Below are positions 1-7,037 of a stretch of 7,037 nt of DNA, piece by piece. Position 1 is the stretch's first letter. Every line of letters starts with the position of its first letter. The position numbers and the translations under genes were made by a program. Source of the stretch: Bordetella parapertussis (lineage in GTDB: Bacteria > Pseudomonadota > Gammaproteobacteria > Burkholderiales > SG8-39); the NCBI GenBank assembly GCA_945869935.1, contig CAMBSA010000088.1, forward strand, positions 1 to 7,037, read 5' to 3'. The notes under the pieces are model-generated. The model was not told the DNA's origin and searched no databases. It saw only the letters and a program-made list of their open reading frames with translations.

Positions 1-1936
<1,936 letters not shown>

Positions 1937-1967
1937 GGCATTTCCAAAGGTTTGAGTATCGGAATGA

Positions 1968-1995
1968 ACTTGGGGACGTTTCGCCGCAAATCAAG
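1968..1995 (-). promoter_or_regulatory. Sigma-32 (heat shock) promoter of lon
   Basis: Read on the minus strand, CTTGATT (1989-1995) is followed by a 13-base spacer and CCCCAAGT (1968-1975). The RpoH consensus in proteobacteria is roughly CTTGAAA, 13-14 bases, CCCCATNT, so both boxes and the spacing fit well. Transcription would start near 1961, leaving a leader of about 25 bases before the lon ATG at 1936. Heat-shock control of lon by sigma-32 is known in E. coli; its operation here is inferred from the match. Confidence 0.75.
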
Positions 1996-2060
1996 CAAAA
2001 ACCGCGAATAAATACCCCGGTGCTCCCGGAGCGACGGGAAAAAGCAGATTCCCGCCCTAA

Positions 2061-2083
2061 CCTGCGCAAAAGAGCTGCGCAGG
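2061..2083 (-). terminator. Perfect 8-bp hairpin after clpX, without a U-tract
   Basis: CCTGCGCA (2061-2068) and TGCGCAGG (2076-2083) form a perfect 8-base stem with a 7-base loop, starting 7 bases after the clpX stop codon. On the minus strand the stem is followed by TTAGGGCG, not by a run of T, so it is not a standard intrinsic terminator. It may attenuate transcription, mark an mRNA 3' end, or allow read-through into lon. The terminator label is tentative. Confidence 0.35.
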
Positions 2084-2090
2084 GTGCAAC

Positions 2091-3356
2091 TCAGGCCGTA
2101 CCGGCCACGCGGGGCTGGTCGGCGTAAATGAGCAGCGGCTTGCCGTCGCCGGTGACGGTGGACTCGTCCACGACCACCTTGGAGACGTTCTCGAGCGCAG
2201 GCAGGTCGTACATGGTGTCGAGCAGGACATGCTCGAGGATGGAACGCAGACCGCGCGCTCCGGTCTTGCGCGCAAGCGCTTTTTTCGCGATCGCGAGCAG
2301 GCCGGCCTGACGGACCTCGAGCTCTGCCCCTTCCATCGCGAACAGCTTCTGGTACTGCTTGATCAGCGCGTTCTTCGGCGCGGTGAGTATCTCGATCAAC
2401 GCTGGCTCATCGAGCTCGCCGAGCGTCGCTACCACCGGCAGACGGCCAACGAATTCCGGGATCAGACCGAACTTGATCAGATCCTCGGGCTCGACCATCT
2501 GCAGCAGCTCGCTTACTTCCTTCGAGCTGGTCATGCTCTTCACGTCCGCGCCGAAGCCGATGCCGCTCTTCTCGGTACGATTGCGCACGACCTTCTCCAG
2601 TCCGTCGAATGCGCCGCCGCAGATAAAGAGGATGTTTGTGGTGTCCACCTGGACGAAATCCTGGTTCGGATGCTTGCGCCCGCCCTGCGGCGGCACCGAC
2701 GCCGTGGTTCCCTCGATCAGCTTCAGCAGCGCCTGTTGCACGCCCTCGCCCGAGACATCGCGGGTGATCGACGGGTTGTCGGACTTGCGCGAGATCTTGT
2801 CGATCTCGTCAATGTAGACGATGCCGCGCTTGGCCTTGTCCACGTCGTAGTCACAGTTCTGCAGCAGCTTCTGAATGATGTTCTCGACATCCTCGCCGAC
2901 ATAGCCGGCTTCGGTCAGCGTGGTCGCATCCGCGATCACGAACGGGACGTTGAGCAGCCGCGCAAGCGTCTGCGCAAGCAGCGTCTTGCCCGAACCGGTC
3001 GGGCCGACAAGCAGGATGTTGGACTTCGCAAGTTCGACCTCGTCGCTCTTGGACAGGTGCTTGAGCCGCTTGTAGTGGTTGTAGACCGCGACCGAAAGAA
3101 TCTTCTTGGCGTTCTCCTGCCCGATCACGTACTCGTCGAGGATCTTGCAGATCTCACGCGGTGTCGGCAGGTCCGACTTGACCGTCTTGCCGCCCTTGTC
3201 AGCCGCGTTTTCCTCGCGAATGATGTCGTTGCAGAGTTCAATGCACTCGTCGCAGATGAAGACCGAGGGGCCCGCTATCAGCTTGCGAACTTCGTGCTGG
3301 CTCTTGCCGCAGAAGGAGCAGTAAAGAAGCTTCTCACTGCCCGTTTTTTCGGTCAT
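2091..3356 (-). CDS. clpX: ClpX, ATP-dependent unfoldase subunit of ClpXP protease
   Basis: ClpX is a hexameric AAA+ unfoldase that recognises tagged substrates (such as SsrA-tagged proteins), unfolds them with ATP and threads them into ClpP. The 421-residue product matches the usual family length. The N-terminal zinc-binding domain has cysteines C13, C16, C35 and C38. The AAA+ core shows Walker A GPTGSGKT (118-125), the GYVG pore loop (151-154), Walker B IVYIDEID (179-186), the RKH loop (227-229), the IGF loop that docks on ClpP (266-268), an arginine finger in EFVGR (R305) and sensor 2 GARGLR (R368). No key residue is missing. The ATG at 3356 is supported by AGGAG (3363-3367) six bases upstream. 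The gene follows clpP after 67 bases with no clear terminator or strong promoter between them, so co-transcription is likely. Confidence 0.98.
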   Translation of the reverse strand: MTEKTGSEKLLYCSFCGKSQHEVRKLIAGPSVFICDECIELCNDIIREENAADKGGKTVKSDLPTPREICKILDEYVIGQENAKKILSVAVYNHYKRLKHLSKSDEVELAKSNILLVGPTGSGKTLLAQTLARLLNVPFVIADATTLTEAGYVGEDVENIIQKLLQNCDYDVDKAKRGIVYIDEIDKISRKSDNPSITRDVSGEGVQQALLKLIEGTTASVPPQGGRKHPNQDFVQVDTTNILFICGGAFDGLEKVVRNRTEKSGIGFGADVKSMTSSKEVSELLQMVEPEDLIKFGLIPEFVGRLPVVATLGELDEPALIEILTAPKNALIKQYQKLFAMEGAELEVRQAGLLAIAKKALARKTGARGLRSILEHVLLDTMYDLPALENVSKVVVDESTVTGDGKPLLIYADQPRVAGTA

Positions 3357-3423
3357 TCCGGTCTCCTGGTCACCCTGCTTCCTGGGTCGTATTCGATTCT
3401 TGTATGCCGTGAACCTGTACCGC

Positions 3424-4104
<681 letters not shown>

Positions 4105-4111
4105 GCCCTCT

Positions 4112-5413
4112 TTAACCCGCCTTGGCCATCAACTCGTCGAATCCGATCGGCTTGTCTTCCACCTTCGCGTTGTCTATCACCCACTTGACCACGCTGGCTT
4201 CGAGCGCAAGCGCTTCAAACTCGGAGTACCTCTGTGGATCCGAGTATATCCATTTTACGACCTCGGCCGGGTGCTCATAGCTTTGCGCGTAGTCCTCGAT
4301 TTGCTTCTTCACGAGGTCCGGTTTCGGCTTGAGTTCCTTGACCTTCACCAGCTCGCCGATGATCAGGCCGAGAGAAACGCGGCGCCTGCCCTGTTCTTCA
4401 AACATCTGCGGGTTGATAGGCAGCTGGTCCATCTTCATGCCGCGGGCCTCGAAGTCGGCGCGCATCGACTGCACCATGCGCTCGATTTCCATGTCCACGA
4501 GCGACTTGGGCAGCTCGATCGGCGTGCTGTCGACCAGCGCCTGCATCACCTTGCTCTTGAGGTCCGCCTCGATGCGCTTGGCGACTTCGCGTTCCACATT
4601 TCCGCGCACCTCGGTGCGCATCTTGTCGGTGTCACCGTCGGCGACGCCAAGCGACTTGGCTAATTCGGCGTCGATCGCGGGAAGCACCGGCGCCTCGACC
4701 GCGGTGGCGGTGGCATCGAACTGCGCCGTCTTCCCCTTGAGGTTCTCGGCCGAGTAGTCATCCGGGAACTTCACATCGAAGGTGCGCGATTCGCCCGTCT
4801 TCATCCCCGAGATGCCTTTTTCGAAATCGGGAAGCATGCGGCCTTCACCGAGCACGATCGGCATCTGGCCCTTGCCGCCGGCGAACTCCACGCCATCGAG
4901 TTTGCCGGTGAAATCCACCGTCACGCGATCGCCCTCGGCGGCGGCGCGCTCGGCGGCAACCCAGGTGACGCGCTGCTTGCGCAGGATCTCGATCGTCTTG
5001 TCGACATCGGCATCAGCCACGGTGAGCGCGAGGCGCTCGATCTTCGAGCCCGACACGTCGCCGAGCTTGATCTCGGGATAGATCTCGAACGTTGCCGCAA
5101 AGGCAATCTGCGATTTGTCCGCCTCATCCTTCGGCTCGATACGCGGATACCCCGCCACGCGCAGCTTGTTCTCCTGCACCGCCTGGTCGAAGCCCTTTTG
5201 CACCGCATTGCCGATCACTTCCGAGTGGACCTGCGGACCGTATTGCTGCTGCACCAGCTTGAGCGGCACCTTGCCGGGACGGAAGCCGTGCATTTTTACC
5301 GTGCGGGTGAGCTGCTTCAGCCGGTCGGAGACCTCCTTCTCGATCGAGTCGGAGGGCAGGGACAAGGTCAGCCGGCGTTCGAGCGAGCTGATCGTTTCGA
5401 TTTGGGTCTGCAT
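4112..5413 (-). CDS. tig: Trigger factor, ribosome-associated chaperone and peptidyl-prolyl isomerase
   Basis: Trigger factor binds near the ribosome exit tunnel at protein L23 and shields nascent chains. From ATG at 5413 the product is 433 residues, essentially the E. coli length (432). The N-terminal ribosome-binding domain carries the signature GFRPGKVP (43-50). The FKBP-like isomerase domain runs from about 150 to 240, with [14 protein letters not shown] at 161-174. The remainder is the helical substrate-binding C-terminal domain. The frame stays open upstream to an ATG at 5554, but that extension would run into the tRNA-Leu gene and reads as non-trigger-factor sequence. The start [20 protein letters not shown] matches the family. 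There is no Shine-Dalgarno motif before this ATG (the upstream bases are ACTCCTATCCATCC), which is odd for an abundant protein. It is the first protein gene of the tig-clpP-clpX operon. Confidence 0.97.
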   Translation of the reverse strand: MQTQIETISSLERRLTLSLPSDSIEKEVSDRLKQLTRTVKMHGFRPGKVPLKLVQQQYGPQVHSEVIGNAVQKGFDQAVQENKLRVAGYPRIEPKDEADKSQIAFAATFEIYPEIKLGDVSGSKIERLALTVADADVDKTIEILRKQRVTWVAAERAAAEGDRVTVDFTGKLDGVEFAGGKGQMPIVLGEGRMLPDFEKGISGMKTGESRTFDVKFPDDYSAENLKGKTAQFDATATAVEAPVLPAIDAELAKSLGVADGDTDKMRTEVRGNVEREVAKRIEADLKSKVMQALVDSTPIELPKSLVDMEIERMVQSMRADFEARGMKMDQLPINPQMFEEQGRRRVSLGLIIGELVKVKELKPKPDLVKKQIEDYAQSYEHPAEVVKWIYSDPQRYSEFEALALEASVVKWVIDNAKVEDKPIGFDELMAKAG

Positions 5414-5483
5414 GGATGGATAGGAGTCGTAGGCTGAATGGTTGGGGAAAATCGCAAAACCGCGGCGATCGGGAAGTCTGAAA

Positions 5484-5510
5484 TCGGTCGATGCTTTACT
5501 CGGTCGATGC
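5484..5510. repeat. 11-base direct repeat between tRNA-Leu and tig
   Basis: TCGGTCGATGC occurs at 5484-5494 and again, identical, at 5500-5510, separated by TTTAC, giving a 16-base period. It lies in the 111-base gap between the tRNA 3' end and the tig start codon, 15 bases downstream of the tRNA. It could be a paired binding site, part of the tig leader, or a chance or slippage duplication. No function can be assigned from the sequence. Confidence 0.7.
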
Positions 5511-5524
5511 GCGTCCGGCGTGAC

Positions 5525-5609
5525 TGGTGCGAAGGAAGGGACTCGAACCCCCACGCCTTGCGGCGCTGGAACCTAAATCCAGTGCGTCTACCAATTCCGC
5601 CACCCTCGC
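5525..5609 (-). tRNA. tRNA-Leu, anticodon UAG (reads CUN leucine codons)
   Basis: The 85-base gene folds as a class II tRNA. The acceptor GCGAGGG pairs with CCTTCGC (one G-U pair), followed by discriminator A and an encoded CCA (5525-5527). The D-arm contains GCGGAATTGGTAGACGC. The anticodon stem CTGGA/TCCAG encloses loop TTTAGGT, giving anticodon TAG. The long variable arm has a GCC/GGC stem with a GCAA loop. The T-arm is GGGGG TTCGAGT CCCTT. It closely resembles E. coli tRNA-Leu(UAG) and has the same length. It lies 111 bases upstream of tig on the same strand with no convincing terminator between, so both may share the promoter at 5737-5766. A 13-base near copy of its 5' end abuts it upstream. 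Confidence 0.97.
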
Positions 5610-5622
5610 CCGCCACCTTCGC
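5597..5622 (-). repeat. Tandem 13-base near-duplication of the tRNA-Leu 5' end
   Basis: On the minus strand GCGAAGGTGGCGG (5610-5622) is followed directly by GCGAGGGTGGCGG (5597-5609), 12 of 13 identical. The second unit is the 5' acceptor strand and the start of the D-arm of the mature tRNA. The upstream unit lies in the 5' leader. Its GCGAAGG could pair with the tRNA 3' strand CCTTCGC without the G-U pair present in the true acceptor stem. Confidence 0.85.
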
Positions 5623-5736
5623 GTCCGCGGACTTGCGCCCGCCTCAACCAAGGCCGCCGAATCGACACGACCGGTCTGCAGCCAGCCCTCGCGTTCTGGA
5701 ACAACGTCCGCGTCAGCCGCATTACGACAAACGATT

Positions 5737-5766
5737 ATTCTACCTCAAAGCCCCCTATACTGTCAG
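5737..5766 (-). promoter_or_regulatory. Sigma-70-like promoter for tRNA-Leu (and probably tig operon)
   Basis: On the minus strand, -35 CTGACA (5761-5766) and -10 TAGAAT (5737-5742) are 18 bases apart. Each differs from consensus at one position. Transcription would start near 5730, giving a leader of about 120 bases before the tRNA 5' end at 5609. No comparable AT-rich -10 box is visible nearer the tRNA. Assignment to tig as well is inferred from the lack of a strong promoter or terminator between tRNA and tig. Confidence 0.6.
5756..5761 (+). promoter_or_regulatory. -10 box of a probable hpnC promoter
   Basis: TATACT at 5756-5761 matches the -10 consensus TATAAT in five of six positions and sits 39 bases before the hpnC ATG, predicting a start near 5768 and a leader of about 33 bases. 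No good -35 is seen 16-18 bases upstream (the best windows are ATTATT and GATTAT). The promoter is therefore weak, activator-dependent, or served by another sigma factor. Confidence 0.4.
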
Positions 5767-5800
5767 CCCAAGTCATCGAAACTGCTTGAATTCTCAAGGA

Positions 5801-6622
5801 ATGTCGGTCGGTCATTACGAAAATTTCCCGGTCGCGTCGGTGCTGCTGCCGCAGCATCTGCGCCAACCGGTCGCGGTGATCTACCGCTTTGCCCGTACCG
5901 CGGATGATTTCGCCGACGAAGGCGATCTCCCCGCGCCGGAACGACTTGCCCTGCTCGACGGTTATCGGCAGGAATTGCGCCGACTTGAGGCAGGCGGTGC
6001 TCCTAAAACCCCGCTTTTCGTCGATCTCGGCGAAGTCATCCGGACCCGGAAGCTGCCGTTTCAACCGTTCTACGACCTGCTGGATGCGTTTTCGCAGGAT
6101 GTGGTCAAGGCGCGCTATGCGGATTTCGACCAGGTGCTCGACTATTGCCGCCGCTCCGCCGACCCGGTCGGCCGACTGATGCTGCATTTGTACGACGCAG
6201 TGCCCGGCCCGAACGCGAGCACCTATCTCGCCTGGTCGGATTCGATCTGTTCCGCGCTGCAGCTCATCAACTTCTGGCAGGACGTGGAAATCGACTTCGC
6301 CAAAGACCGCATCTATCTCCCGCAGGACGAGATGGCGCGGCACGGCGTCACCGAAGCGCAATTGAGTGCACGCGACAGCGGCGGCGGATTCAAGCCGCTG
6401 ATGCGCTTCCAGATCGATCGCGCCCGCTCGATGCTACTATCCGGCGCCCCGCTGGCACGACGCCTGCCGGGGCGCATAGGGCTGGAATTGCGGATGATCG
6501 TGCAGGGCGGATTGCGGATACTCGAAAAGCTCGAACGCGTGGACGGCGACGTGTTTCAGCACCGCCCCATGCTGCAGCCGCTCGACTGGCCGCTCATGCT
6601 GCTTCGGGCGGTACGCGCTTGA
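5801..6622 (+). CDS. hpnC: HpnC, hydroxysqualene synthase (squalene/phytoene synthase family)
   Basis: In the HpnCDE route HpnC converts presqualene diphosphate to hydroxysqualene, which HpnE then reduces to squalene for hopanoid synthesis. The 273-residue product is of normal family length. Trans-prenyl-synthase motifs are present: YRFARTADDFADE with the first aspartate-rich motif DDFAD (35-39), YDLLDAF (91-97), YCRRSADPVGRL (115-126), and QLINFWQD leading into the second motif DVEID (161-165). The start MSVGHYENFPVASVLLP is typical of HpnC. The frame is open far upstream through the tRNA region, which is not coding. AAGGA (5796-5800) directly abuts the ATG with no spacer, so initiation may be inefficient. 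An in-frame TTG at 5786 is a less likely alternative. The next gene, hpnD, overlaps its stop codon. HpnC rather than HpnD is inferred from the N-terminus and gene order, as the two are paralogues. Confidence 0.93.
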   Translation: MSVGHYENFPVASVLLPQHLRQPVAVIYRFARTADDFADEGDLPAPERLALLDGYRQELRRLEAGGAPKTPLFVDLGEVIRTRKLPFQPFYDLLDAFSQDVVKARYADFDQVLDYCRRSADPVGRLMLHLYDAVPGPNASTYLAWSDSICSALQLINFWQDVEIDFAKDRIYLPQDEMARHGVTEAQLSARDSGGGFKPLMRFQIDRARSMLLSGAPLARRLPGRIGLELRMIVQGGLRILEKLERVDGDVFQHRPMLQPLDWPLMLLRAVRA

Positions 6623-7037
6623 GCCCCGACCAGTACTGCCAGCAAAAAGCCGCGCAAAGCGGGTCGAGCTTCTATTACTCGTTCCGATTCCTGCCGCCCG
6701 AACGCCGGCAGGCGATCACCGCGCTCTACGCCTTCTGCCGCGAAGTGGACGACGCGGTGGACGAACCGAGCGACCCGGCAGTGTCGCGCGCGCGCATCGG
6801 CTGGTGGCGAGAGGAAGTCGCCCGCCTCTATGCAGGCAGCCCCGGACACCCGGTCACCCAGGCACTGCTCGCCGCGGTGGGCCGCTATCACCTCAGGCAG
6901 TCGGATCTGCTCGAGATCATCGACGGCATGGAGATGGACCTCGATCGGGCGCGCTACGACAGCTTTGCCGAGTTGCAGTTGTACTGCCATCGCGTCGCCG
7001 GCGTGGTGGGCCTGCTCGCGGCGCGCATCTTCGGCTT
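6619..7037 (+). CDS. hpnD: HpnD, presqualene diphosphate synthase, 5' part (cut by window edge)
   Basis: HpnD condenses two farnesyl diphosphates to presqualene diphosphate, the substrate of HpnC. The frame is open to the right edge: 139 codons plus two bases, about half of the usual 280 or so residues. The N-terminus (SPDQYCQQKAAQSGSSFYYS, then FRFLPPERRQAITALYAFCR) is typical of HpnD. The first aspartate-rich motif DDAVDE is at 44-49, and IDGMEMDLDRARY and YCHRVAGVVG follow in the family order. The second aspartate-rich motif would lie past the edge. No ATG fits this N-terminus. The best start is TTG at 6619, whose TTGA overlaps the hpnC stop TGA by 4 bases, suggesting translational coupling. 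GGGCGG a few bases upstream is a weak ribosome binding site. hpnE is the expected next gene. Confidence 0.93.
   Translation, partial: MSPDQYCQQKAAQSGSSFYYSFRFLPPERRQAITALYAFCREVDDAVDEPSDPAVSRARIGWWREEVARLYAGSPGHPVTQALLAAVGRYHLRQSDLLEIIDGMEMDLDRARYDSFAELQLYCHRVAGVVGLLAARIFG

Noticed and set aside
5448..5469. Possible terminator between tRNA-Leu and tig (ATCGC/GCGAT stem, then TTT)
   Set aside because: The stem has only 5 base pairs with a 9-base loop and three T residues before CCCC, which is too weak to call.
5433..5470. Possible sigma-32 promoter for tig (CCCCAACC as -10)
   Set aside because: No CTTGAAA-like -35 box lies at the required 13-14 base spacing.
5414..5554. N-terminal extension of trigger factor to an ATG at 5554
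   Set aside because: It overlaps the tRNA-Leu gene, has no trigger factor character, and the 433-residue form from 5413 already matches the family length.
5438..5800. Upstream extension of the hpnC reading frame
   Set aside because: It crosses the tRNA gene and the promoter region; HpnC similarity begins at the ATG at 5801.
5735..6361. Minus-strand open frame of 208 codons opposite hpnC
   Set aside because: It is antisense to the conserved hpnC motifs and has no family resemblance.

Overview
The window looks like chromosomal DNA of a GC-rich betaproteobacterium. The order tRNA-Leu(UAG)-tig-clpP-clpX-lon is common in that class, and the five protein families read as proteobacterial throughout. 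A Rhodocyclales- or Nitrosomonadales-like source would also fit the neighbouring hopanoid/squalene genes, but genus cannot be read from this sequence.

Layout: the left three quarters (positions 1-5609) is transcribed on the minus strand. Read from right to left it holds a tRNA-Leu(UAG) gene with encoded CCA, tig (trigger factor), clpP and clpX (ClpXP protease), and the first 645 codons of lon, which runs off the left edge before its catalytic serine. tig and clpP are 7 bases apart and clpP and clpX 67, so they form a chaperone/protease operon. lon lies 154 bases beyond clpX and has a good sigma-32 (heat shock) promoter match of its own. The right quarter (5801-7037) is on the plus strand: hpnC, then the 5' half of hpnD overlapping it by 4 bases (TTGA). 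These are the first squalene-forming genes of the HpnCDE route to hopanoids, and hpnE would be expected beyond the right edge.

The two blocks diverge from a 191-base spacer (5610-5800) that carries a sigma-70-like promoter facing left (CTGACA, 18 bases, TAGAAT) and a TATACT box facing right. The two signals overlap by one base. Functionally the left block is cytosolic protein quality control: folding of nascent chains by trigger factor and regulated proteolysis by ClpXP and Lon. The right block is membrane isoprenoid synthesis: HpnD makes presqualene diphosphate from two farnesyl diphosphates and HpnC turns it into hydroxysqualene.

I see no convincing undescribed system. The genes are core housekeeping families with intact motifs. 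The items worth a second look are small and non-coding: a 13-base near-duplication of the tRNA 5' end that could compete for the acceptor stem, an 11-base direct repeat in the tig leader, the overlapping divergent promoters, and the sigma-32 promoter of lon. There is no mobile element, CRISPR array or gene-free stretch over 300 bases.
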